A model generated the notes under the pieces. It ran no database searches. It had not been told where the DNA came from and was given only the letters and a program-made list of their open reading frames with translations. From Pampus argenteus (taxonomy: Eukaryota > Chordata > Actinopteri > Scombriformes > Stromateidae), in the NCBI GenBank assembly GCA_036937835.1, contig CM072860.1, forward strand, positions 6,279,001 through 6,343,000: 64,000 nt of DNA. The letters run 5' to 3'. Numbering within the stretch: the stretch's first letter is position 1; each line of letters begins with the position of its first letter. Shown here in pieces: positions 12,801 through 25,000 of the stretch. The translations under genes and the position numbers were made by a program.

Positions 12801-13885
12801 GAGGAAATGAGGGACGGAGCACTATTCCTGGTGTGCTCTGGTCAACCTTAAATCAGACCTTATTATAACAAAAACAGACGCTGGCGAAAGCACACATCAC
12901 ATGAATGTGTTGTGCTTTTTGCAAAAATATATTAGTATTCAGATATGCAATACACATTAAACTGATTTCTAGTACAAACAGACACTAATGGTGATGAAAA
13001 TCAAGGCCTTGTGTATGCATCAAGAGACAATCTGTCTCTTTGTTTCACACCCAAAATTACATTTAATAAAATAAAATAAAATCAATAAAACTAAAGGGAA
13101 GTAGTTGAATTTTTTAGCTGATAAAATTGCAGTTCCAGTACGTTTACTTTACTTATACTAGAAAAACACTCTTGCTTTTAGAATCGTGCACCACAAAGTC
13201 GTGGAGAAGAAATTACAGTACTAAACCTGACACAAGGTGCTCCATGTCGCCCCCACCATTCAGTTGCTGTGTAGAAATGGTAGAAAATGGCCAGAAGTGC
13301 AGCAGCTTCTCAGACTGTGTTGCTGTGATGAGAGAACCTGACACTCATACAGCCGCTTGCACAACAGGAGTGGGGCTCTCCTTACAGCCTGTTGCCATCT
13401 CTTGGGGATTTTACAAATCTATTACAGTGAAAGGTGTGTGTCAACATCATAATAAAGGAGAATGGCATGACGTCAGTGTTTTGGGTTTTTTTTAATAATC
13501 ACAGATTGAATGGCATCAGATTACTAGTGAGCATAAAAACTGTACCTCAAAATTTGACGGAATAAATTGCGCAATTCTAACCACAGCAGCTGCTGTACAA
13601 GTACTCTACAGCAGTACTGTACTGTACTGTAGTAAAGAAAACTTCGCATCCACCTGCTTTTTTTTTGTCTTCCGTAATATAGTTCAAAATAATTCTACTA
13701 CTTGCTTTAATTCAGTTGCATGATTATCAGTCTAATTGATATCAGTGTAAAATGTGTGTAATAGAACAAAGGAGTTCCTCAAGGATCTATTTTGGGTCCT
13801 GTCATGTTCATAAACTGTCCTCCCCAGAAAAACACCAAAACAACATCACATCAAAATGACAAAGCTAGTGGCCATAATCCAGATT
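6879..13885. other. Intergenic, no gene recognised
   Basis: Long AT-rich spacer with GA-rich stretches (7600-7790, 10590-10640), a CA microsatellite (8479-8501), a poly-A run near 9370 and G or C homopolymers (8171, 10110, 10525). The segment 11600-11900 is GC-richer and low in repeats, and may be a conserved non-coding element. No exon with splice context or domain was found. Confidence 0.6.
8479..8501. repeat. (CA)n microsatellite
   Basis: Perfect CA run of about 23 bp in the intergenic region. Confidence 0.95.
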
Positions 13886-14060
13886 CGGATTCATTCTTTA
13901 TTGTCCATTGAAATTGCACACAATCAAACACTTAAACAAGTAACAAAACAGGGTATAAACAAACAAGACCATCACAACAACACAAGTCCGTTACAGTGCG
14001 ATTAGATTTTTTTTTGTATCTGCGGCCAGAGGGACATGGTTGAGGGGGCAGCAGAGGGTC
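13886..14060 (-). mobile_element. Possible LINE 3'-end fragment
   Basis: The stretch ttcattctttattgtccattgaaattgcacac reads on the - strand as a GGACAATAAAGAATGAA tail, similar to the 3' ends of several fish non-LTR families. No coding remnant or target-site duplication was found, so the call is tentative. Confidence 0.3.
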
Positions 14061-16599
14061 ATGTGCTATGGACATTGTGATGGCAGAGTCAGTGACAAAA
14101 TAGCGTGTCAATTGCTTGATATTACGAAGCTGAGAAATTGGTTTTTAGAGGCTTTAAATATTTTATTAACTAAAGGACTGTAGGGTTTGAAAACTCATAA
14201 TCTGTAAACTTTTTTGAGCAGTGCAACACTGTTGGCCATTTCGCCATGGGGAAGTTAAACAGTCACAAATAATATTAACTTACCACCACAAAGTTCTTCT
14301 TAGAAGAAAGTCTCTTTTTATGTCAGCCATATAGTGAAAGTTACTTTTTAATATACGTTTTTGTTTCACCAGTAGTTTAATCTCTATTAATTTTAAATTG
14401 GTTAACTTGATTGACATTTTCCTGCTGTAAATCCTTTTGACCAGCAGGAGCCCCTAGTGTACATTCTCAGCCTGGAGAAATTAACCCATCTTCAAAAACG
14501 TGTCTTGAAAGCCATGCTGCTTTAAAAAAAAAAAGACTTGTTTGCACCTCACAAAAAAAGGAGGCTTGTCAATAACAATCACTAGCAGAGCAGCCTCTGT
14601 CCCTGAGATGGGGGCTTGAATCCTTAATAGTTTCCTCCGAGCTGAAACTCTTCTTTGATTTCCAAAGTCAACAGTCAGAGGCATGGATTTCCTCTCTGTT
14701 CTCCTCAGACTATTGGTGGGAGCTGAGAAAAAGGAGACAGGAGGAGAGAGAGAGACAGACAGGAGAAGAAGCTATGTTTTGTTGATTGCCGTCCTTGTGC
14801 CGGCAGCTTGCCACAGTTGCTATTCTTGGGGCTTGTTTTGCGTGGGGGGTTGAGAGAGAAGAGAGATTCTGTCATGGCATTGCAAAATGAGAAATGACAC
14901 GGTTTCCCCAAACGTGGCGCCTCATCGGCCTGTTATGGATTAGTTAAGGCTGTTATTCTAATCTGCACCCCTTTTCTTCACTGCCTCATTATAGAATGGA
15001 GGTGCCAAGGCCTCATAGGGATAGGGAGAATAACATGGAGCCCTGTTAAGAGTCGTTAGGGAAGATAGATGATGCCTTGTTGATGGAAGTCAGTGTTGAT
15101 CTGACAGTGCTGGAGGAAGCATTTGTGATGTAAGAACTTAAATCCAATCACTGAACATGTTTGACCGTGGACGGCGAGAAATAGGAAGACAGCAGAACAA
15201 GCCTAAAGTCTTTGATGTCTGACAAATGGAAATATGATGCAAAAAAGACACATTCAACATTGTAAATTACACTATGGTGTTTCTGTCAGTGGTAGCAGGG
15301 AGTTAGGGACTTTTTTTTTTCATGCAGTTTTTTTTTTTTTTTTTAAAGGTCTTATTTCCTTTGACCTTCAGCATTTAATTAATTTCAAGCCGGTCAAAAA
15401 TACTACTTCAATTCCATTTCACTGTTTTTAACTTAATTGTCTCATTTTGATTTGTGTGCAGTCAACAAGGACCACTGATCGCTACTTATCCTCTTAAATA
15501 GACAGGTGCAACATGTCTAGCCCTTTTTATAACGGCTTGTTAAAAAGAATATTTCAGGACGTGCTTAATGGAAGAATCCCACATTGAGAGAAGGTACTTG
15601 TGAATTTAGCTGTAAATTATCCATGATACAGGGACAAGTCACACAAAGGATCGCTATTCATCCACTCCACCCGTCAGCTTAAAGGCCCTTTCATTTAAAA
15701 TGTTCAAGAGTGCTTCATTGGCATGGCATGAAAGATAATGTTATACAAAAGACAAATATTGCCAGGGTAACTAATACAAAATGCAACCTGTATGGTCTGT
15801 TGTTGTGCCCAAAGTTTTCAGCACATGGATACTAAGCCTTCAACATATACATGAGATAAAGCAGACCCTTTGTGTCTTTCATGTAGGTACAAATTACAAA
15901 CGAGTGTAATAGAAAACCAGGTGGGCTATAAATCATAGCAGCAGACAGACCATATATGCAAATGTGTTGACATGAATCTGCTGATATCAGCAGCACTGGA
16001 CAAAATGTACAAACATGTTTTATTTATCTTCTGGCCCATTACATACCAAATATATGTTAGGTTGCTCGGGGTGCAAGGGGGTTGTGACATTTTCATGCAC
16101 ATGGGTGGCATGAAAATGGAGAGACCGTGTGTGTGTGACCCTTTTCTTCATTAACACGGACTGAAATGTAGGGTAGGGTAAAGTGAAAGTGTAGGACACA
16201 CCGCTGGAGCTCGAAACTCCACATATTGGCCAAGTGGGAACTGCAGGTCAAAGCTACTTCAATTTAAAGCTGCTGTACATCAAGGGCATCCAGGACAAAG
16301 GTTTTTCATACACTAGAAAATCCAAGCACTAGCACTAAAGTGCAAAAAAAAGCTTCATCAAAATAGCACAGACAGCATAAACCTCATTGTACTACTTAGA
16401 CCCAACAGGCTGCTTAAAGTCGAAATAGTTTGCTAAAAGTAATGACTTTATAGTTTTAAAATAAAATTATTCTAGTATGGTTGATGTAAATAGGTACGGT
16501 AGGTAAATGGATAAACGGTAGAAAAAGCTAAAAGTACTGTAACAAATAAGTTAATAACTAAAGTAGCAGTTAGCCATATATAGTTTGATGTTCACCTAC
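14061..16599. other. Intergenic, no gene recognised
   Basis: AT-rich spacer with poly-T runs near 15310 and 15330. The interval 14910-15130 is low in repeats with several ATTA-type motifs and could be regulatory. The short frames look like chance. Confidence 0.55.
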
Positions 16600-17683
16600 A
16601 GGGTGCCGGTGAAAATTGGACTACTGTTAGTCAAATAAGGAGAAGAGGAAGATGTGTTTGTAGAAAGAGAGAGAATAGGAAAGCCAAGAGTATAGGACTG
16701 AGAGTAGGGACTTTGAACTATGACAAGAACAGGTAGAGAGTTGACATGATTTAGAGGAGGAAGATAGATATACTGTGTGTCCAGGAGACCAGGTGGTAAG
16801 GTAGCAAGGCTGGAAGCTTAGGAGCAGGGTTCAAGTTGTTCTATCATGGTGTAGATAGTAAGAGAAATGGAGTAGGAGTTATCTTGAAGGAGTAGTTTGT
16901 TAGGAGTGTCCTGGAGGTAAAAAGAGTGCCAGATAGAGTAATGAATCTGAAGCTAGAAATTGAAGGGGGTGATGTTCAATGTTGGGTATGCTCCAGAGGT
17001 TGAATACGAGCTGGAGGAGAAGGAGAGATTCATCAGGGATCAGATCTGAGCCCCTTCTTGTTCGCTATGGTGATGGACAGGCTGACAGACGAGGTTAGAC
17101 AGGAATCTTCGTGGACAATGATGTTTGCAGATGACATAGGAACAGGTGGAGGAGAAGCTAGAGAAGGGGAGGTCTGCCCTGGAAAGGAGAGGAATGAACG
17201 TTAGCCGTAGCAAGACAGAGTACATGTGTGTGAACGAGAGGGACCCAAGTAAAAGAGTGAGAGTACAGGGAGAAGAGATAAAGAAGGTAGAAGATTAAAA
17301 TAAAAGAATAAAATGAAAGGAAAGGTGTACAAAACTGTGGTGCCACTGAGGAAAAGACAGGAGGAAGAGCTGGAGGTAGCAGAGATGAAGATGCTGAGGT
17401 TGGGAATGACCAGGATGGACAGGATCAGGAATGAATACATCAGAGGGACAGCACATGTTAGAGGTTTTAGTGATAAAGTCAGAGACTGTGATGGTGAATA
17501 TATTGGTAGGAGGATGCTGAGTTTTGAACTGCTAGGCAGGAGATCTAGAGAAAGACCAAAGATGAAGTTTATGGATGTACTGAAAGACATGAAGGTAGTT
17601 TAGACAGAAGACAGGTTTAGATGGAGGCAACTGATTCGCCATGACGACCCCTGAAGGGAAAAGCCAAAAGGAAAAGAAAAACT
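16600..17683 (+). pseudogene. RTE-clade LINE retrotransposon, internally deleted and decayed
   Basis: The order of remnants on the + strand is that of an RTE-type element. First come endonuclease fragments (about 16680-17030: MT.TGR, CVQET.W, NGVGV, APEVE). A jump then leads to reverse transcriptase fragments (about 17035-17140: GSxLSPFLFAMVMDRLTDEV, then MFADD with the catalytic Asp pair). The RT thumb follows (MNVSRSKTEYMCVN), then the C-terminal end (17313-17603: GMTRMDRIRNEYIRGT, YIGRRML, GRRSRERPK, FMDVLKDMKVV). The 3' terminus GACCCCTGAAGGGAAAAGCC with an A-rich tail fits the family. Most of the RT domain is deleted and several frameshifts and stops are present, so it cannot mobilise itself. 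Confidence 0.85.
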
Positions 17684-19370
17684 ACTAAAGTGCCTAATCT
17701 TAACAGCATGTCACAACATATAGCTGGAGATACCCAATCACATAACTTGTTTGCCATGATGAGTTGGAGGAACATGATAGATAAGAGCCAAACATGCTGT
17801 CACTCAGTTAAAGCTCCTCACATCAATATCTGTTTGCAGTAAAGCAGCAAACTTGACAAGTGCTATGCAATCTTTATATTGACATAAGGGATGCTTAGCG
17901 CATAAATGACTCCTCACAAAATAACTGCTGTCAGGAAAGATTACTTCTGGGTTCTAACATGCAGGCTAATGGAACAGTAAATATCGCAGAGACTGAAAGC
18001 ATTTTAAGCAGTGCACAGATTAGCCTCCTTATCTTCTGCTAGCCACACACAGCGCGAAAATGACTCGATGACTGAACATACCATAACCCTAAATATTAAA
18101 CTGAGCATAGGTTCAAAAACTTTTCTCTCTCGAAACAGTAAAATGCTTTAGAGAAGGTTTTCTTTACAAAAAGCCAGTGTGGTTACTTCAGTGGATTCCA
18201 TCTGCGTCCTTGCAATGCCCCTAAAATGACAGTCAGGCAGTGTGAGGTAGCTGCGCGGTAGGGAAGCACACTTCAAAGCAGGCCATTTCATCTCCAGCAA
18301 GGCTGTCGGCCTCAAGTGGAGCATGAGATAAAAAAAAAAAAAGGGAAAAGAGGAAAAAAAAAAAAAATCAATACTCTATATCAAGCTTCTTCCTTTAAGC
18401 CTGGTGCTGCTCTTTGTGACAGCACATTCAAGTCAGCACCTGAACTCTGCTGCAATTATCTGTTGAGGTAACTTGAAAATAGATCAGTTTTTCAGACATT
18501 TGATTTTTAAAAGCTTTAAAAACGTGTATTTACTACCGTGTCCTTTGACCTTATACCGTCGGGCAATGACAAAAAAGAAAGGCAACAGAGCAGGTCTGAG
18601 ATTGAACTTCGTACGTAATCTCGGTTGCAATCGTCAATGTTTGCTAGAACAAAACACAGCGTTTCTTAGAGCTATTTAAAAAAAACAAAAAAAAAAACAT
18701 GAGAATGTCAATAAATCAAAGAATAAAGGTGAAATGTCCCAGATGGCAGGGTATATTAAAGAATATTAATTATATTATCACATTTATCTATGTTCTTGCC
18801 AGAAGAAAGATGATACCATTCAATGTACAGTGAATATGAAGCTACAGCCAGGTAGCCGGGTGGTTAGCATAGCTTAGCACAAACACAGGTAACAGAAGCT
18901 AGCATGGCTCTGTTCAAATGTTAGAATAAATCTTCCTTTCAGCACCTCTAAACTCATTTGTGAAGACATTTGTTCCAAGTATACATTTATAATCATAAAT
19001 ACCCATGTATACATGTAAAAATGACAAGCTGTGTCACTGGGTTTTATGGGGTCTCTGCTGGTTGCCTGGCAACGTAATGGAACTAGGCTCCAGTGAGTTT
19101 TAAGTCAGCTTCCAGTCTTTATCCTAACGTACGCTTTTCATTAAACTAGACAAGGAAGTGAATAATTTCCCAAGCTGTGACATTTAAAATTGTACATTTT
19201 GAGTGTGGTTGTTCATGCTGAAAAAAAAACAAAACAAAAAACTATTTTTTAACTAACTTGAAAATTCAAATTCAAAACAATTTACAAAAAAAGTTGACAT
19301 TTTCACATGTGAAATTAGCAGAAACATTTTTTTTTAGCAAACAAGAAAAAAGGGAATGATCCATTCACAA
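17684..19370. other. Intergenic between the RTE remnant and the elavl2 3' end
   Basis: AT-rich with A-runs near 18331, 18355 and 18685. No gene recognised. Confidence 0.55.
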
Positions 19371-21706
19371 AGCGGCATTGCCCTTCAACTTATTTATTGA
19401 TGTACTGAACATGGAAAAATCCAAAGTATCCAAACACAAAGTAAAGAACATGTACATCCTTTTAAATACTCAAAAGATATTCTATTCCAAAAATGCTGTG
19501 AACCAAGTCAGACTATACAACTTCAAATAAATAATCATTCTCACATTAAGAATTGAGATAAGAGGGGTAGGAGGGAACATATTTTCATGCCGGACCATTA
19601 GCACAATTTTTCAAGACCCAATTATCATGAGGAAGTTACAAAAAGAAAAATGATTTTCAATAATGGCAGGTCAGGCATGAAAAATGTAGTCCCTACCCCA
19701 CAGCAGCAAGTATCACAACTCATCTAGACTTAAAGTTTAACTTTTACAAGTAACACAAAGAAGGAATAGATAAACAAGAAAAAGCAGTTGCAAAGATAAT
19801 TATATAATGCATAGCACACTGCTCATTTTGAGGGGAAGCATGACTAGTAATTGGTTTAAATACCAAGCAGGATGCAGGTGCAGTATTCAGTGCATCTAAG
19901 GCTCGACTGGCCTCCGTTTGTTTAAAGATGAGTAAGATGTTCGTCACACTCTTAAAACCAATTTTGCTATCGTTAATGGAACTGCTTCACTGACCTTCCC
20001 CCAAAGTGAATAAAGCAATATACACCTTTTTTACGATTTTAAAGACAGGTTATATGCATTACGTATATATATGAGTATGAAAAAAAAAGTAATCAAATAG
20101 TTCAAAACTGTGGTTTATATCCATTCTTTACCACATAAATATATATCTATAATGTGTATATATAAAAAACAAAACAAATGTCTATAGTTTCTTAATACCT
20201 TTTTTTTTTTTTTTTAACGAAGCGAGACTATCTACAGACCAAACAACCAACAAATTTGATGCACTGTAATGCTAGTCCATAGGACAACAAATCAAGTATT
20301 TTAACTGAAGGGAAACTGAAATTAAAAAGGTTAATATCCAAAATGAAAATACCTTACATAGTCCATTAAAGAAAATGAAAACGATATATATATATATATA
20401 GATAATCACACTTTCCAGTGAAGTCCAAACTAGAACCAAAAGAAGTTTGCCAAATACTCAACATAAAAAAGGACTTATTTACATAGCTCAAAGCTCAGGA
20501 ATAATCCGTTCTTTCTTCAGGCTAGTTTTCTTAAGCTGCTGCCTTCATTGGCTTGTCCTCAATCTTTCATACAAAGTATGTAAAAACCCTTATCGGTTGA
20601 TATTAAGACAATCAGTCTAATGATATATCGCAGGTACACCACAAACACCATGGGCTCCGTCTGAAGGGAATCCTTTAGGAAGAACTGATTTTTATCCCCC
20701 GCCCCTCCCCCATTTACCTTTTAAGATATCTCTGCGTTATAATTTTGCATGCACTTTTGCGAATAAACCTTTGTATTTTTTTTTGTCTGTTTCCAAATTA
20801 AATCGGAAAAGCGAGTTGCTAGTCATAACAACCAGGATGACCAGGGGGACCCACAGATGATTTTACAAATGAAACCAACATCGCCATTGAGTCTATAATC
20901 TAAAGATAATACAAAGATCTCAAAAGGTATCTTTTACATCATAAATCTCTCCAGAAATTTCAACCACTGCAAACTTTCTTGTAAAGTTCAAAAGCTCACA
21001 AGGTGTCATATGAAGATATTTCTCAAAGTATCCAAGTCAAAATATTTTGTTCCAGGTCCAGTAAAAAGTTTCTCCAAATTTTTCTTTTTATAAAAATAGA
21101 TGCTTTTTAAACCCACATCAAAGAGGTTCTTAGCTCTTTGGCAAGGTACTGCTTTAAGAATTTTTTTTTTGTCTTTTATCCGTTAAGTTTACAATAAGCA
21201 ACATTATGCAGCCAACCAATAACCAACTCATATTACAATAAACAGAATACTTACAAAATCAACAAAACTGCAAAGAGTTCAAAATAAGTACTTGCTAACC
21301 ACTGAAGGCATAACGCACCTAAAGGCAAATCAGGACACAGAAAAATACAAAGAAAATCACTACACATAACCTTACAAGACTTACTGTTTCAAAGCAGATG
21401 CGCAACAAAATGACAAAACCTATAGTAACGTTTCAGAGGGTCCATCTGTAAAGACAGCAAGATAATTCAACATCACAGGCTTAAAAACCTGCAGTATTTT
21501 TTTCCTGTTTTAAAGTATATTAAGATTCAAAGTGTTGCAATGAAAAAGAAAAAAAAAAATTCACATTGGACGCTAAATATTGTTTTTCTTCGTAACACTG
21601 ATTTACAAAGCCGTTTACTAATGTAGAAAGTTACGGTCGAGTCGATACGTTTCCATTTTCTGTTTCCATTTTCTGCTGAGTTTTCTAGAAACAATCTCAG
21701 TGGGTT
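19370..21706 (-). other. elavl2: Putative elavl2 3'UTR
   Basis: About 2.3 kb downstream of the stop without coding content. Read on the - strand it has U-rich stretches, for example opposite the A-run at 21541-21560. Such sequences are typical Hu-protein targets, so feedback on its own mRNA is plausible but inferred. An (AT)n tract sits at about 20385-20400. Confidence 0.5.
19393..19398 (-). terminator. Likely elavl2 poly(A) signal
   Basis: AATAAA on the - strand, in the context CATCAATAAATAAG. It is the best signal I found downstream of the elavl2 stop and would give a 3'UTR of about 2.3 kb. Confidence 0.5.
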
Positions 21707-22037
21707 TTAGGCTTTGTGTGTTTTGTTGGTTTTGAATGAGACTTGCAGCACTCTGTCCCCAAGGCGGTATCCATTCAAGCTGGCGATGGCCACAGCTGCC
21801 TCGTCGTAGTTAGTCATGGTGACAAAACCAAATCCTTTGCACTTGTTTGTGTTGAAGTCACGAATAACCTTGACGTTTGTGACGGCACCAAATGGCCCAA
21901 ACATCTGCCAAAGGATGCTTTCATCTGCGTCTGGAGCCAGATTGTAGACAAAGATACACCAGCCAGTGCCTGCATGCCCCGGGATGTTGATGCCAGCCAA
22001 GCTGGTCACCCCGTCAATGGCCATAGGGGTGAACCTG
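21707..22037 (-). CDS. elavl2: elavl2 exon 7 (hinge end, RRM3, stop)
   Basis: Encodes [15 protein letters not shown] through RRM3 to FKTNKTHKA and TAA (21707-21709). The acceptor reads ttttacagCAGgttc: use of the distal AG starts the exon at 22034 (VK-RF, 359 residues), while the proximal AG starts it at 22037 and inserts one Ser (VK-S-RF, 360 residues). Confidence 0.95.
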
Positions 22038-25000
22038 CTGTAAAATACAAAAAGTAACATGGTTCAAGGCAAGAGCCAAAATTAGGACAAAATGGGCCTT
22101 TTTATAAGACAAGAGATTTCGCCAACAAGCCTAACTGATTCTGACAAGTCTCTAGAGGGATCAGCAGCAGCCGTGCTTCATTCTGAGCCATGTTTACAGC
22201 TCCAACAGTCATACAGTGTTAAAACCGTTTCACCTTACAATCTTTCATAACTCATTTGATAAGTATACATATTTTTTCTGCAGTTGGACAATAAATTATT
22301 AAGTCAATCCAATTTTTTTTAAATCAGTTGAGCTCTTAGTACAACATCCAGTTATATCAGAGCTACAGATTATAAATACAACTTTCCATACTTAAATGTA
22401 TATACGACAATCATTAAACTAAAAAACACAAGTTGGAATTATAATGAGAAATAAAGTGGCATATTAAAGTTGGAGTTTGCACCAGTGGTGGAATAAAGAG
22501 AACACATAAGCCCTGGCCTTTGGTAAATGTGGTTTTACAGTTTGAAGAAACAAAATTCAAAGTGCATGGGAAGGCTATGAATTATTGCAGCAGGTGTCAC
22601 GTAAGATTAGCTGCTCCAGTTGGCCTCTCAGGGAACATCCACCATGACAGGTGTGCTCACAGCATCAAGGACCCAGAGAGAAATTTGGCAACGAAGACGT
22701 CAGCCAACGAACAGGGCAGAAAGGAAATCACAAGTCTATTGTCGCCAGTGATGGGCCTTTGAGCTTTCACAGGATTGGACTTCGAGAAAGACGTTCTTGA
22801 GAATTGAACTTAGACAAACTGGTATCCTGGAGAATCCTGAAACATCTGATGCAACAAAATTTAAAAGAGGACAGCGCTGTCCATAATAGATCAAAGTGAG
22901 AGCACGGTGCTCAAAATACAAGTATGCAATTTTGTGCAATAGCAAGGACTGTAAGAGACTGTAAATTCTGTCCCGTGTTATGTTGACAATGCTTTAATCT
23001 AGACATGTGACATTGTTGAGATTAACGCATGTTTCTGCATCAATGTCAGAAGCCTTACTTTATTTAGTCATTTTTAAAAACAGATAATTAAGTGTAAAGC
23101 ATACACGACTGTGCCACAAATTTCACCAGTCGTCAGATTGTGAAAATTAGGTCCTAAAGTTCTGACACCATCAAAATTTTGCCACAAAGCCCCAAATCAG
23201 CTGTCTGAGGACGCGTTTCAAACCACAGTTTTAAACTAACAACATAGATTTGACTGCTGCAGCCTTATTTATTATCTTCAGCTCAACTTGCATGAATGCA
23301 TTTTTACACACAGCTGGATTTAGTTGCGCCATCACCTAAACTGAAATCAATAGGAAGGGAATCCATCATAAAACCAAGTGTTTTTATACACTTCAGCAGA
23401 AGTGTTTTTTTCCCCAAAAAATCAGCGTCATCTGCCAGATAATCCAGCATATAGTATTGAAGCAGAGGAAAAGCTATTGCCCAAGGAGGAGCTGGTAGTC
23501 TTCAATGACACCCATTAATGATTCAAGGAGTATGTAGAGCACTACATACATAAACCCAGGAGTTGTGCTAAATATTAATATTAGATTGTTATGCATCTGT
23601 ATGTAGGGTGCCACACACTAACATTTTCCTTTAATTAACAACTGCATATTGAACCTGTGCGACCTTATGCAGTGTTTTAACTACCCATGTAATGTTGCCA
23701 AGAGCTCATGCAAGAAATAAAGTGTCCCATCAGCTCCCTCATATTTGGGTTCAATTCCCCACAGGATCAATTAAAGCAGACTATGAAATCTAAAAAAAAA
23801 TAAATCAATTTACCTTTTGACTCCATAGGCCATGTTCAGCAGATTGTCCAACCTAAAAATAAAAAAGACCAACACACACACGTTAATTTCAATATATACA
23901 AAATGCTTTTCGTACCTTGTGCCTGGATGACAGAGATGAGTAATAGTTCTGATACTATAATTAAAGTGCAATTTCCACAACTAACTGACCTGTTGACTGA
24001 ATGTGTTAGTTTGGCTATAAACACTGAGAGGAAAACCAGATTTTCAGAAATGGTGGCTTTAAAACATTTTTTTTTTGAATACCATCATGGTCAATCAGTG
24101 AACTGAAAATCTAATTCATTTATGGATCATTTCCAGATGTATGGCCACTAACTAAGACTGAATTATCCCTCAGAGTATTGCTCATCTCTTTTCCGCATTG
24201 ATGAAAATCTGCTCAAACTGAAATAATTGTGTGTTAGGCCTACGTCTGCAACAGGAGGAACACAGCAAAGTTGAAAATGTGAATATGGGGATGAATTATT
24301 CTGTCCAGAGTATTGATGAGCTCCAACACAGAATATTTTCATATTACTGCTGTGAAACAATTTAAATGCTAATTTCGAAAGCCTCAAAGGTCAGCAGATT
24401 CAACATCACTAGCAGTATTAACTCTAATCAGGTTTTTTTTTTTTGGTGTGCCCCTTTTACCTGAAGCGTTGTGCCTGCTGTGCGAGGGGTCCTGGGTACC
24501 TTCGATTGGGTGACTGATACAGCTGAGACAGCAGCGCCTGGCTGGTCTTCTGGCTCGGGTTGTTTGCAAACTTGACTGTAATTGGTTCTGTGGCACCAGG
24601 CGGCTTCTGACAGTTCAGACCCTTGATGGCCTCCTCAGCCTCAACTCGCCGGTCAAAACGGATGAAGCCAACCCCTCTGGAAACGCCTGAGGAGAGTCCA
24701 TCAACAAACGATTAGTCACATGTTGAGGTTCAGCTGACAGCTGCACACACACACACACACACTCCTGATCTGCAGGGTCAACTTCACTGACACAGATCAA
24801 ACAGTTCATCACCACAAGAATACAGATTTCTTTAACTATGTACCAACTGCTGTTTAATTTAAATCTGATTCAATTTGAATTAATTTGAATCTGATTGAAA
24901 TTAAACAGCAGTTGGTACATAGTTAAAGAAATCGGTACGCTCCAGTCTGGATACTCAAGTCTTTTGCTTCACGTGCAACGCTGCAGAGTGACAAGGTGCA

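Noticed and set aside
17201..17590. 129-codon - strand frame, Leu/Ser-rich
   Set aside because: Antisense shadow of the RTE retrotransposon.
21743..22057. 104-codon + strand frame
   Set aside because: Complement of elavl2 exon 7.
22040..23813. Extra alternative exon (SPLSLIA type) as in other Hu genes
   Set aside because: Searched by eye on the - strand of intron 6; no matching codons with flanking AG/GT were seen.
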